DNA from: an uncultured Propionivibrio sp.
GTDB taxonomy: Bacteria; Pseudomonadota; Gammaproteobacteria; Burkholderiales; Rhodocyclaceae
Length of the DNA stretch: 64,000 nt
NCBI RefSeq assembly: GCF_963666255.1
Contig: NZ_OY762656.1
Span: forward strand, 1,860,001 to 1,924,000
Direction: 5' to 3'
A program made the position numbers and the translations under genes. The stretch's first letter is position 1. Each line of letters begins with the position of its first letter. The notes under the pieces are model-generated. The model saw nothing but the letters and a program-made list of their open reading frames with translations. It searched no databases and had not been told where the DNA came from. Shown piece by piece: positions 54,938 through 63,648 of this stretch.

Positions 54938-55921
54938 ATGAGCCGGATCCTGCTGGCGCCGATGGAAGGGCTGGCCGACTGGGTGTTGCGCGACGTGCTG
55001 ACCCGGGTTGGCGGTTATGACGCGGCCGTGTCGGAGTTCGTCCGCGTTTCGGGCTCGGTGCTGCCACCGCGCGCTTTTTTCCGCATCTGTCCGGAACTCC
55101 TCAATGGTTGCCGCACGCCAGCTGGTGTGCCGATGGCGGTGCAGCTGCTCGGCAGCGATCCGGGGTTCATGGCCGCCAACGCCGCGCAGCTCGCCGAACT
55201 CGGCCCGCCCGGCATCGATCTCAATTTTGGCTGCCCGGCGCCGACGGTCAATCGCCATGGTGGCGGCGCTTCGCTGCTCGACGATCCGGTGTTGATCGGC
55301 CGCATCGTCCGCGCCGTGCGCGACGCGGTGCCGGCGCAGCTCCCGGTGACCGCGAAGATGCGGCTCGGCCTGCACGACACCGCGCCGGCGCTCGTTTGTG
55401 CGCGCGCCATTGAGGACGGCGGTGCTGCCCGGCTGGTTGTGCATGCGCGTACCCGCGACGAGTTCTACCGGCCGCCGGCGCACTGGGAATGGGTAGCGCG
55501 CATCCGTGAGGCGGTACGCATTCCGGTCGTCGCCAACGGCGAGGTGTGGACGCTCGACGATTATCGTCGCTGCCGCGAAGTGACCGGTTGCGCCGATGTG
55601 ATGATCGGCCGCGGCGCCGTCGCCGATCCGTTCCTGGCCCGCCGCATCCAGGCGTCGCTGGCCGGCGAGACGCTGGTCGAGGGCGACGACTGGCCGGAAT
55701 TGCGCGGGCTGCTGGCGCTGTTCTGGCGTCGTCTGCCCGAACGCGTACTGCCGGTGCATGCGCCGGGGCGCCTGAAACTGTGGCTCAAGTCGCTGCGCAC
55801 GCGCTTTGCGCAGGCCGATGCGCTCTACCTTGAGGTGCGCAGTCTTGCCCGCGTCGACGAGATCGACGCGGTGCTGCGCCGGCATGGCATCGTTGATGCG
55901 GAGATCGCCCGTGCAGGCTAA
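54938..55921 (+). CDS. dusC: tRNA-dihydrouridine synthase (DusC type)
   Basis: This 327-residue FMN-dependent reductase of tRNA uridine has the start LLAPMEGLADWVLRDVL typical of DusC (U16). The catalytic Cys is in LNFGCPAPTVNRHGGGAS near residue 98, followed by VTAKMRLGL, VVHARTRDEFYRPPAHWEW and VVANGEVW. It overlaps the following methyltransferase gene. The 207 nt between the PIN gene and dusC hold no recognised gene. Confidence 0.94.
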   Translation: MSRILLAPMEGLADWVLRDVLTRVGGYDAAVSEFVRVSGSVLPPRAFFRICPELLNGCRTPAGVPMAVQLLGSDPGFMAANAAQLAELGPPGIDLNFGCPAPTVNRHGGGASLLDDPVLIGRIVRAVRDAVPAQLPVTAKMRLGLHDTAPALVCARAIEDGGAARLVVHARTRDEFYRPPAHWEWVARIREAVRIPVVANGEVWTLDDYRRCREVTGCADVMIGRGAVADPFLARRIQASLAGETLVEGDDWPELRGLLALFWRRLPERVLPVHAPGRLKLWLKSLRTRFAQADALYLEVRSLARVDEIDAVLRRHGIVDAEIARAG

Positions 55922-56582
55922 TTCCCGCCAGCCGACGAGCGCCCAGATCGGCATCCACGAACAACTCGCCGGCCTGCTCGAACGGCACCGCCGCGCGGCC
56001 TTCCAGAAACCCTTCGCCGATTACAACCGGGTGGCCTTCGACGCGAGCATGGAACGGCGCGCCCGTCTCGCACCGCAGGCGCCGCTGATCCTCGACGCCT
56101 GTTGCGGCGTCGGTGCGAGCAGCATCGCGCTGGCACGGGCTTTCCCGAATCATTACGTGATCGGCGTCGACCAGTCGGCGTCGCGACTGGCGCGGCAGAT
56201 CGAAGGCAAGCGCGAGGGATGGCCCGACAACCTCGACCTCGTCCGCGCCGATCTCGTCGATTATTGGCGCCTGCTGCGCGCCGAGGGCATCCGGCTCGAC
56301 CGGCATTACCTGCTCTACCCGAATCCCTGGCCGAAGATCGGCCATCTGTCGCGACGCTGGCACGGGCATCCGGTCTTTCCCGAGATGCTCGCGCTTGGCG
56401 GCGTGCTCGAATGCCGCAGCAACTGGCGGATCTACGTCGAGGAGTTCTGTTTTGCCATTGAGGCGCTGACGGGCAAGCAGCCAGCGTGCGAAGCCTATCT
56501 GGCCGAATCGCCGCTGACGCCCTTCGAGCGCAAGTACCGCGATTCGGGTCATGCGCTCTGGCGGACGGTGGTGACGCTGTGA
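55911..56582 (+). CDS. TrmB-like SAM-dependent methyltransferase
   Basis: This 223-residue Rossmann methyltransferase has motif I ILDACCGVGASSIALA and, at the catalytic position, LLYPNPWPKIGHLSRRW, related to the PDPWPKKRHHKRR motif of TrmB (m7G46 of tRNA). Substitutions in that motif mean it is TrmB-like rather than certain TrmB. GTG 55911 is chosen because GGAG lies about 7 nt ahead; ATG 55896 is the alternative. It overlaps dusC by 11 nt or more, pointing to a shared tRNA-modification role. The roughly 130 nt after it contain no gene. Confidence 0.82.
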   Translation: MQANSRQPTSAQIGIHEQLAGLLERHRRAAFQKPFADYNRVAFDASMERRARLAPQAPLILDACCGVGASSIALARAFPNHYVIGVDQSASRLARQIEGKREGWPDNLDLVRADLVDYWRLLRAEGIRLDRHYLLYPNPWPKIGHLSRRWHGHPVFPEMLALGGVLECRSNWRIYVEEFCFAIEALTGKQPACEAYLAESPLTPFERKYRDSGHALWRTVVTL

Positions 56583-56712
56583 TGCCTGGTGTACCCGTCA
56601 TTTTTGAAGGTGTTTTGAAAGCTTGGGCCGGCTACAGTGATGTCGATGCCGGGGCGATCGCGTCTCGTGCTGGTACAGTGTCCGCCTGTTTTCGTTTGTC
56701 CTCCGGGGAATC

Positions 56713-57051
56713 ATGGCCGAGATCGCCTGTTTGAGCTGCGGCGCCTGTTGCGCCGCGTTTCGTGTCGACTTCCATCGCGCCGACCTGGCGGTCGAAGGGG
56801 CGGCCGGCGTGCCGCCGGCCTTGGCGGTGCCGGTGACCGGCAACCTCTGGCGCATGCGCGGCACCGACGACGCGCCGCCCCGCTGCGTGGCGCTGTCGGG
56901 TGAGGTCGGGCAGCAGGTCTCGTGTACCATTTATGCTTCACGCCCCGGACCGTGCCGCGATTTCGCGCCGTACGCGCCGCTGGGCATCGGTGACGACGCC
57001 TGTGATAGGGCGCGCCGGCGTGTTGGCCTGGCGCCCTTGCAGACGTCCTGA
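56713..57051 (+). CDS. YkgJ-type cysteine-cluster protein
   Basis: This 112-residue protein has the N-terminal CLSCGACCAAF (CxxCxxCC) and the later CTIYASRPGPCRDF motif of the YkgJ zinc/iron-chelating family. The family is thought to bind Zn or an Fe-S cluster; its substrate is unknown. It is 12 nt before the S4 gene and probably co-transcribed. Confidence 0.88.
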   Translation: MAEIACLSCGACCAAFRVDFHRADLAVEGAAGVPPALAVPVTGNLWRMRGTDDAPPRCVALSGEVGQQVSCTIYASRPGPCRDFAPYAPLGIGDDACDRARRRVGLAPLQTS

Positions 57052-57063
57052 ACAAGGAATGAG

Positions 57064-57288
57064 ATGAGTATCGTGATTGAGGTTCGTGGCGACCATATCC
57101 AGCTGGATCAGGCGCTCAAGACAACCGGGCTGTGCCATTCGGGCGGTTTTGCCCACGCCGAGATCGAGGCCGGGAAGGTCGAGGTCGATGGCGCCGTCGA
57201 GTTGCGCAAGCGCGCCAAGCTGCGGCCCGGACAATGCATTGTTTATGGTGGTGAAACGATTGAACTTGTGGCGCCAAAAGCGTCATAA
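57064..57288 (+). CDS. S4-domain RNA-binding protein (YbcJ family)
   Basis: This 74-residue single S4 domain has IQLDQALKTTGLCHSGGFAHAEI, then KVEVDGAVELRKRAKLRPGQ. This matches E. coli YbcJ, an RNA-binding protein of unclear target. AAGGAATG overlaps the start region. The 134-nt gap to acnB has no recognised gene. Confidence 0.9.
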   Translation: MSIVIEVRGDHIQLDQALKTTGLCHSGGFAHAEIEAGKVEVDGAVELRKRAKLRPGQCIVYGGETIELVAPKAS

Positions 57289-57422
57289 GACGATGGAGAG
57301 GTTTTCGTTCGTCTGTAGGTGAACGGAAGCGCGTCGCCGGCAGTCCGGCGTGATGGTCGTGGTTTGAACTGGCGGACGGGGATGTCCCGTCCACCGCAAT
57401 TCGCAGAAAGGATGGCTTTTTC

Positions 57423-60020
57423 ATGCTGGAATCGTATCGTGCCCATGTCGCCGAGCGCGCCGCGCTTGGCATTCCGCCGCTGCCGCTGACGGCAAAACAG
57501 GTGACGGATCTCGTCGAATTGCTCAAGAATCCGCCGGCCGGTGAGGGCGAGTCGCTCGTCGAACTGATTTCGCAGCGCGTGCCCGGCGGTGTCGACGATG
57601 CCGCCAAGGTCAAGGCCGCCTTTCTGGACGCGCTCGCCAAGGGCACGGCAAAAAGCCCGCTGATCGGCCGCGCCAAGGCGACCGAACTGCTCGGCACGAT
57701 GCTCGGCGGCTATAACGTCAAGCCGCTGATCGATCTGCTGACGGATGCCGAGGTCGGCGCCGTCGCTGCCGAGGGACTCAAGAAGACGCTGCTCGTCTTC
57801 GACTATTTCAACGACGTCAAGGAGCTTGCGGATAAGGGCAACGCCAACGCCAAGGCAGTGCTGCTGTCCTGGGCCGAGGGCGAGTGGTTTACCTCGCGGC
57901 CGGAAGTGCCGGCGGTGCAGAAGGTCACGGTCTTCAAGGTGACCGGCGAAACGAACACCGACGACCTCTCGCCGGCGCCCGACGCGACGACGCGTCCGGA
58001 CATTCCGATGCACGCGCTGGCGATGCTCAAGAATCCGCGGCCCGGCATCGACGCCGACGAACCCGGTGTGCGCGGCCCGATCAAGCAGCTCGAGGCGCTG
58101 GCCAAGAAGGGCAACCTGATCGCCTACGTCGGCGACGTCGTCGGTACCGGTTCCTCGCGCAAGTCGGCGACCAACTCGGTGCTGTGGTGGACCGGCGAAG
58201 ATATTCCTTTCATCCCGAACAAGCGTTTCGGCGGTGTCTGCCTCGGCAGCAAGATCGCGCCGATCTTCTTCAACACGATGGAAGACGCGGGTGCGCTGCC
58301 GGTCGAGATCGACGTCAGCCAGATGGCCATGGGCGACGAGATCGAGCTGCGTGTTGATGGCGTCAAGGCACAGGTCACCGCCTTCAAGAACGGCCAGCAG
58401 ATCGCCGAAGCGCCGATCAAGACGCCGGTGATCCTCGATGAAGTCCGCGCCGGCGGACGTATCCCGCTGATTATTGGTCGCGGCCTGACGGCCAAGGCGC
58501 GCGAGGCGCTCCGCCTGCCGCCGTCGACGCTCTTCCGCCTGCCGCAGGACCCGGCCGATTCCGGTCGCGGCTTCTCGCTGGCGCAGAAGATGGTCGGCCG
58601 CGCCTGCGGTCTGGCCGAAGGCAAGGGCATCCGTCCCGGCACCTACTGTGAGCCGCGCATGGCGACGGTCGGATCGCAGGATACGACCGGGCCGATGACG
58701 CGCGACGAACTCAAGGACCTCGCCTGTCTCGGCTTCTCGGCCGATCTCGTCATGCAGTCCTTCTGCCACACGGCGGCCTATCCGAAGCTGGTCGATATCA
58801 AGACGCATCGCACCTTGCCCTCGTTCATCACGACGCGCGGCGGCGTCTCGCTGCGTCCCGGTGACGGCGTCATCCACAGCTGGCTCAACCGTCTTTGCCT
58901 GCCGGATACGGTCGGCACCGGCGGCGATTCGCACACGCGCTTCCCGATTGGCATTTCCTTCCCGGCCGGTTCCGGCCTTGTCGCCTTCGCGGCGGCGACC
59001 GGCGTCATGCCGCTCGACATGCCCGAATCGGTGCTGGTGCGTTTCAAGGGCAAGATGAATCCCGGCATCACGCTGCGCGACCTCGTCAATGCGATTCCCT
59101 ACTACGCCATCCAGCAGGGGCTCCTGACCGTCGCCAAGCAGGGCAAGAAGAACATCTTCTCGGGCCGCATCCTTGAAATCGAGGGCTTGCCGGATCTCAA
59201 GGTCGAACAGGCCTTCGAACTGACCGACGCGTCGGCCGAGCGCTCGGCGGCGGCCTGCACGGTGCATCTCAACAAGGAACCGATCATCGAGTATCTGCGT
59301 TCGAACATCACGCTGATGAAGTGGCTGATCGCCAACGGCTACGAAGACGCGCGCACGCTGCGCCGCCGCATCCAGGCGATGGAAGCGTGGATCGCCGATC
59401 CGAAGCTGCTCAAGGCCGACGCCGACGCTGAGTACGCGGCGGTCATCGAGATCGATCTGGCCGCGATTACCCAGCCGATTCTTGCCTGTCCGAACGATCC
59501 GGACGACGTCAAACTGCTCTCCGAGGTGGCCGGGACCAAGATCGACGAGGTCTTCATCGGTTCCTGCATGACCAACATCGGCCACTTCCGTGCCGCCGGC
59601 AAGGTACTCGACGGCAAGAGCGACATCCCGACGCGGCTGTGGATCGCGCCGCCGACCAAGATGGACGCGATGATCCTGGCCGAGGAAGGGTATTACGCCA
59701 TACTCGGCAAGAGCGGTGCGCGCATGGAGATGCCGGGCTGTTCACTGTGCATGGGTAACCAGGCGCAGATTCGCAAGGGCAGCACGGCGATCTCGACGTC
59801 GACGCGCAACTTCCCGAACCGGCTCGGCATCGACACCCAGGTCTTCCTCGGCTCGGCCGAACTGTCGGCGATGTGCGCCCTGATGGGCAGGATCCCGAGC
59901 GTGGACGAGTACATGACGCAGATCCAGGCGGTCAATGCCAAGGCGGCGGATGTCTATCGCTACATGAACTTCGACCAGATTCCGGAGTTTGTCGAGGCGG
60001 CCGAGCAGGTCACCGTCTGA
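57423..60020 (+). CDS. acnB: Aconitate hydratase B
   Basis: This 865-residue TCA enzyme converts citrate to isocitrate; AcnB-type proteins can also hydrate 2-methylaconitate. It has the B-type order, with an N-terminal HEAT-like domain (about 1-155), the swivel domain next and the catalytic domains after. Cluster Cys are in AYPKLVD-adjacent [20 protein letters not shown] and [25 protein letters not shown] near 418 is typical. It is followed by a strong terminator. Confidence 0.97.
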   Translation: MLESYRAHVAERAALGIPPLPLTAKQVTDLVELLKNPPAGEGESLVELISQRVPGGVDDAAKVKAAFLDALAKGTAKSPLIGRAKATELLGTMLGGYNVKPLIDLLTDAEVGAVAAEGLKKTLLVFDYFNDVKELADKGNANAKAVLLSWAEGEWFTSRPEVPAVQKVTVFKVTGETNTDDLSPAPDATTRPDIPMHALAMLKNPRPGIDADEPGVRGPIKQLEALAKKGNLIAYVGDVVGTGSSRKSATNSVLWWTGEDIPFIPNKRFGGVCLGSKIAPIFFNTMEDAGALPVEIDVSQMAMGDEIELRVDGVKAQVTAFKNGQQIAEAPIKTPVILDEVRAGGRIPLIIGRGLTAKAREALRLPPSTLFRLPQDPADSGRGFSLAQKMVGRACGLAEGKGIRPGTYCEPRMATVGSQDTTGPMTRDELKDLACLGFSADLVMQSFCHTAAYPKLVDIKTHRTLPSFITTRGGVSLRPGDGVIHSWLNRLCLPDTVGTGGDSHTRFPIGISFPAGSGLVAFAAATGVMPLDMPESVLVRFKGKMNPGITLRDLVNAIPYYAIQQGLLTVAKQGKKNIFSGRILEIEGLPDLKVEQAFELTDASAERSAAACTVHLNKEPIIEYLRSNITLMKWLIANGYEDARTLRRRIQAMEAWIADPKLLKADADAEYAAVIEIDLAAITQPILACPNDPDDVKLLSEVAGTKIDEVFIGSCMTNIGHFRAAGKVLDGKSDIPTRLWIAPPTKMDAMILAEEGYYAILGKSGARMEMPGCSLCMGNQAQIRKGSTAISTSTRNFPNRLGIDTQVFLGSAELSAMCALMGRIPSVDEYMTQIQAVNAKAADVYRYMNFDQIPEFVEAAEQVTV

Positions 60021-60057
60021 GGCCGCGCCCCGGCCGGGGCGCGGGTGTAACATCCGG

Positions 60058-60086
60058 ACCGCCTCGCGATCGAGGCGGTTTTTTTT
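60058..60086 (+). terminator. Rho-independent terminator after acnB
   Basis: A 9-bp perfect stem, ACCGCCTCG / CGAGGCGGT, with a 4-nt loop is followed by seven T. It lies 37 nt after the acnB stop. The stretch 60087-60254 to the next gene holds no further gene. Confidence 0.92.
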
Positions 60087-60254
60087 GCCTGAAGCTTACA
60101 GCGCTGTAAGGTATGCAAAACCGGGTAAAGCGACGTCCGGTCGCGGGGTGAATGGCTAGAATTCGTGCGTCGACGCCGCGAATGTGGCGTCGGCACCTGC
60201 GCCGAGCCGCAGCTATGTCTGGCGACCGCGTGTCGCGATTGATGGAGTTTGAAT

Positions 60255-60626
60255 ATGAAGCAGAGAAGCTGGTTGTTGGCACTGGCCTGTCTGGGTGCGA
60301 CCTTGTCGGCGTCGGCATGGGCCGGTCCGCACACGCACGTTGGCGTGGTGATTGGTGCTGGCCCGTTCTGGGGGCCGCCACCGCCGTTCTACGCCCCCTA
60401 TCCGTATCACTACCCCTATCCCTACTATGTGCCGGCACCCGTGGTCGTACAGACGACCCCGCCGGTGTACGTACAGCAGCCCGAGCCGGCGGCGCCCGCT
60501 GCCGCCGCAGCGCCCGCCGCCAGCTATTGGTACTACTGCGCGGCGAGCAAGGGCTATTACCCGTATGTCAAGGAATGCCCGGCCGGTTGGCAGCGCGTGT
60601 CACCGCAGCCGCCTGCGCCGCAATGA
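60255..60626 (+). CDS. Secreted Tyr/Pro-rich protein with YYPYVxxCPxGW motif
   Basis: This 123-residue exported protein has a signal peptide over about residues 1-23 (ending ASAWAG), a Pro/Tyr-rich middle (about 35-85) and a C-terminal YYCAASKGYYPYVKECPAGW (about 95-114). The two Cys probably form a disulfide. This C-terminal motif recurs in many small exported proteobacterial proteins whose role is unknown. The ATG at 60255 has TGGAG 8 nt ahead; a TTG at 60249 is the alternative. It precedes the lipoprotein gene by 14 nt. Confidence 0.85.
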   Translation: MKQRSWLLALACLGATLSASAWAGPHTHVGVVIGAGPFWGPPPPFYAPYPYHYPYPYYVPAPVVVQTTPPVYVQQPEPAAPAAAAAPAASYWYYCAASKGYYPYVKECPAGWQRVSPQPPAPQ

Positions 60627-60640
60627 AGCGAGGAATGATG

Positions 60641-61183
60641 ATGTCTTTCAATCGTAAGAAAATGGGACTGACGGCTGCGTTGGCAGCGATCCTGCTGACC
60701 GGTTGCGCGACGGCGCCGACGGGGCCGAGCGTCATGGCGCTGCCGGGGTCCGGCAAGAGCTTCGATCAGTTTCGCGGTGACGACGCCGAGTGTCGTCAGT
60801 ATGCCCAGCTGCAGATCGGCGGTAAAAGCGGCACGGACGTCGATCCGGGCGTGCGCAATGCGGCGATCGGTACTGTCGTTGGCGCGCTCGCCGGCGCTGC
60901 TTTCGGTGGCCATCAGGGCGCCGGCGCCGGCGCGGGTGCCGGCCTTCTTGTCGGCAGCATGACCGGGGTCGATGCGGCGCAACAATCGAATCAGAGCGCT
61001 CAACACCGCTATGACAATGCATACGTTCAGTGCATGTATGCGAAGGGACAGCAGGTGCCGGTGTCGGGATCCATGGTGCGTATGCAGATGCAGGCGCCGT
61101 CCTTGCCCGTTGCCGCGACGGCGCCGCCGGTCGATGCGGTAGCTGCCCCCTATCCGCCACCGCCTCCGCCGCCGGTGCGCTAA
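60641..61183 (+). CDS. Glycine-zipper outer-membrane lipoprotein
   Basis: This 180-residue protein has a lipoprotein signal with lipobox LLTGC (Cys at about residue 22). A glycine-zipper stretch, GTVVGALAGAAFGGHQGAGA onward (about 75-106), follows, and the tail is proline-rich. Similar proteins insert into or line the outer membrane. The start is one of several clustered ATGs (60623, 60635, 60638, 60641); 60641 best fits GAGGA spacing. It is probably co-transcribed with the gene before it. Its stop overlaps the stop of the minus-strand sensor by 4 nt. Confidence 0.83.
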   Translation: MSFNRKKMGLTAALAAILLTGCATAPTGPSVMALPGSGKSFDQFRGDDAECRQYAQLQIGGKSGTDVDPGVRNAAIGTVVGALAGAAFGGHQGAGAGAGAGLLVGSMTGVDAAQQSNQSAQHRYDNAYVQCMYAKGQQVPVSGSMVRMQMQAPSLPVAATAPPVDAVAAPYPPPPPPPVR

Positions 61184-63117
61184 GCGGCGGACGCCGGTGC
61201 GTCGGCACGGAGGAAAACGCACCGGCAGGGGCATTGCCTGTCTGTTGACGGTAGCTCGGTTATTGTCAGCGATACTGCGATCACGCTGCCATCCTTGCGC
61301 GAACCGGGCACGATCGCCGACGGCTCCGCCGCGACCGCAGATTGCCAGCCGACCAGCAGGCGCTCCAGCCGTTCTCCCTTCAATTCGCCCGGGGCATATC
61401 CAAACAGGGTTTCGAGCAGGGTGCTCGCGGTGATGATGATTCCGTCGACGGATGTGATGGCGATGCAGTCGGGAATCGATGCGATCACATTGTCATACCA
61501 GGCGCGGATGTCCTTCTCGGTTTCTTCGTGGGCGGCCAGTCGCTGCGCCGTCTGTTCGATTCTGGTGGCCTGCGCTTCGAGTTCGCGCGATTGTGATTGC
61601 GTTTCGTCGAGCAATTGCTGTGTTTTGGCATTGCGCAGGTGGATCTCGAGATTGAGCGAAAGCAGCATGGTCAGTTCGTCGAGTGTTTCGTTGGCGCGGC
61701 CGTCAAGCGGGGTGATCGGTGCGAGCTCGGCGATGCCGAGAAGACGTTCGTGGCGCATGACCGGTATCAGAACGATTTCCCTTGGCAAGGTTTCCGACAG
61801 GACGGACGCTATCTTCCAGTAGTCGGGCTTTATGCCGTCAATGACCAGCTTCTTCTTTTCCAGAGCGCATTGTCCCTGGAGTCCCTCACCGACGGCGAAG
61901 GAAGCCGGGATTTCGGGCGTGCAACCGAAACTGGCGAGCAGTTGCAATGTCTCTGGCTCTTCGCCGGTGATCCGGTAAACGGCCCCCTGAAGAACATTGA
62001 GCAGGACATGGCTTGTGTCGAGATAGGCCTGTCCGAGTTCCTCGGCCGATCCTGTCTGCTGGAAGTGCAACGATGCTTCGGACAGGTGTGCCTTGTCGAT
62101 GGCCTGGGTTTCCTGCCGTGCCAGCACTGTCTGCATTTGCAGTGTGGCCGATTCGCGGTCGTGCTTGCGGCGCTGGATGATGAGAATGATCGCGCCGGTC
62201 AGAAACGTGGCGAACGCGGCGAAAAGCACGGCTCCCCATTCCCGCGCCAACGGTAGCGAGCGCGACAGGTCTTCGGCCAGGATCAGTCGCCATTTGTCAT
62301 TGTTGTCGTTCCAGAAGACGGCTGCGTTGGCCACGGCGTAGTGCCCACCGGCGAAGGTTGCTATTCCATCGGTATGCGGAAATGGCAGAGGCGCCATGGT
62401 GGGCTGTTCGACCAGCGAGCCGATTGGTGAGGTCGTTTTCAAGCTGAGGGCATCGGTTTCAGCGAGAGGCGCCGTGAGTCGGCCAATCCAGTCTTCTCGG
62501 CTGCCTGCGAAAACAATTCCTTCCGGCGAGACGAAGAGGGCGATGTCGGCTTGCTTGGTCAGAAGGCTTTGCAGGCGTTCGATGTTCGTGCGCACGACCA
62601 GCGCGCCGATGGGTCTGCCGGTTGGACCGCTCAGCGGCGTCGAGAAATAGATGCCACGATCGCCGGAGGTCGGACTGACCGCGACATGGACGCTGCTGCG
62701 ATTGCCCATGGCTTCGTGGTAGTAGGTGTGTTTCCTGACGTCCATGCCGACCATCTGGTTGCCGTTCAGGGTCCATGCGGCGCCGACGATACCGCTGCGA
62801 TTGAAGATGAAAACGCCGTCGGCATTGAGCGCCTTGCCGATCTTCTTGAGCAGTGCGTTGTCCTGGCCTTCGTGCCAAAGTCCTACTTCGACAATGCCGG
62901 TGGCGCCGATTGACGCGACCAGTTGGCCGTTCATGATGTACTCCGTGATCTCCTTGCCGGCGTTGCGCGCGGTGCCCTGGAGCAGCTCCAGACGATCGTG
63001 TTCCTTGGCCATGCGTGCGAGGTCTCCGGCCGACACGCCGATGACAATCGCGCAGAGGATGACCAGGGCACAGGCAAAATGCCAGTGTTGCTGGAGCATG
63101 CGCTCGATATGATTCAT
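61180..63117 (-). CDS. Membrane sensor with Cache-like, GAF and PAS domains but no output domain
   Basis: This 645-residue protein has TM1 (about residues 12-32), a long extracytoplasmic Cache-like ligand domain (about 35-285) and TM2 (about 295-315). A GAF domain (about 360-480), a coiled coil (about 485-545) and a PAS domain (about 550-640) follow, and the protein then ends. No histidine kinase, GGDEF, EAL or chemoreceptor domain follows. ATG 63117 is preferred (CAGGGA ahead); ATG 63150 adds 11 residues. It is 60 nt downstream of a bacteriohemerythrin, probably co-transcribed. It may have lost its output domain or may act by direct protein contact. Confidence 0.8.
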   Translation of the reverse strand: MNHIERMLQQHWHFACALVILCAIVIGVSAGDLARMAKEHDRLELLQGTARNAGKEITEYIMNGQLVASIGATGIVEVGLWHEGQDNALLKKIGKALNADGVFIFNRSGIVGAAWTLNGNQMVGMDVRKHTYYHEAMGNRSSVHVAVSPTSGDRGIYFSTPLSGPTGRPIGALVVRTNIERLQSLLTKQADIALFVSPEGIVFAGSREDWIGRLTAPLAETDALSLKTTSPIGSLVEQPTMAPLPFPHTDGIATFAGGHYAVANAAVFWNDNNDKWRLILAEDLSRSLPLAREWGAVLFAAFATFLTGAIILIIQRRKHDRESATLQMQTVLARQETQAIDKAHLSEASLHFQQTGSAEELGQAYLDTSHVLLNVLQGAVYRITGEEPETLQLLASFGCTPEIPASFAVGEGLQGQCALEKKKLVIDGIKPDYWKIASVLSETLPREIVLIPVMRHERLLGIAELAPITPLDGRANETLDELTMLLSLNLEIHLRNAKTQQLLDETQSQSRELEAQATRIEQTAQRLAAHEETEKDIRAWYDNVIASIPDCIAITSVDGIIITASTLLETLFGYAPGELKGERLERLLVGWQSAVAAEPSAIVPGSRKDGSVIAVSLTITELPSTDRQCPCRCVFLRADAPASAA

Positions 63118-63177
63118 GGCCGATCCCTGTCTGGTGTTGGCGTTGGTCATGCGTGCGAGGCGAACCTGTTGCGGAGG

Positions 63178-63648
63178 TCAGCCTGCCGATGAGCGCAGGA
63201 AGGCGCCGAGCTTCATGTCGGTGTCGAGGATGTGATTGACCAGCCAGTTCGTCAGGAAGGCGACGAGCTCCTCTCTCGAAATACGTTGTTCCGTGCCGAG
63301 TTCCCGTTTGATCTGGTTCACGCGGTTGGCGAATGCGTGATGTTGGGCGAGGTGCGCGGAGGCTTCCTCGGGTTGCAGGTCGAAATATCCGTTGTCGGCA
63401 GCGTAGCGTTCTTCGGTGCCGAAATGATAGCCGGCGTAGTTGATCAGTCCTTGCACGATCAGATCGAGCTCCGAAGCCGGACTGTGGTCATTGATCTTCA
63501 TGTTGGCTTCGTTCAGCATGGCGATCAACACCCGGTGTTGATCGTCGATGATCTGAATGCCGGTCGCAAAATCAGGTTGCCAGTACAGTTGATATTCGAG
63601 TTTCATTGTCCGGATCTCCGAAAGCTGGCTGTCGCTCATGATGTCCAT
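63178..63648 (-). CDS. Bacteriohemerythrin
   Basis: This 156-residue non-heme di-iron oxygen-binding protein has the hallmark WQPDFATGIQIIDDQH with His38, His75/Glu79 (YHFGTEE), His99 and His103 (HLAQH), and a late His/Asp pair in NHILDTD. All seven usual iron ligands appear present. It may store, buffer or sense oxygen. CGGAGAG about 6 nt before ATG 63648 supports this start; ATG 63639 would overlap the upstream stop as ATGA, and ATG 63606 is a third option. Confidence 0.92.
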   Translation of the reverse strand: MDIMSDSQLSEIRTMKLEYQLYWQPDFATGIQIIDDQHRVLIAMLNEANMKINDHSPASELDLIVQGLINYAGYHFGTEERYAADNGYFDLQPEEASAHLAQHHAFANRVNQIKRELGTEQRISREELVAFLTNWLVNHILDTDMKLGAFLRSSAG

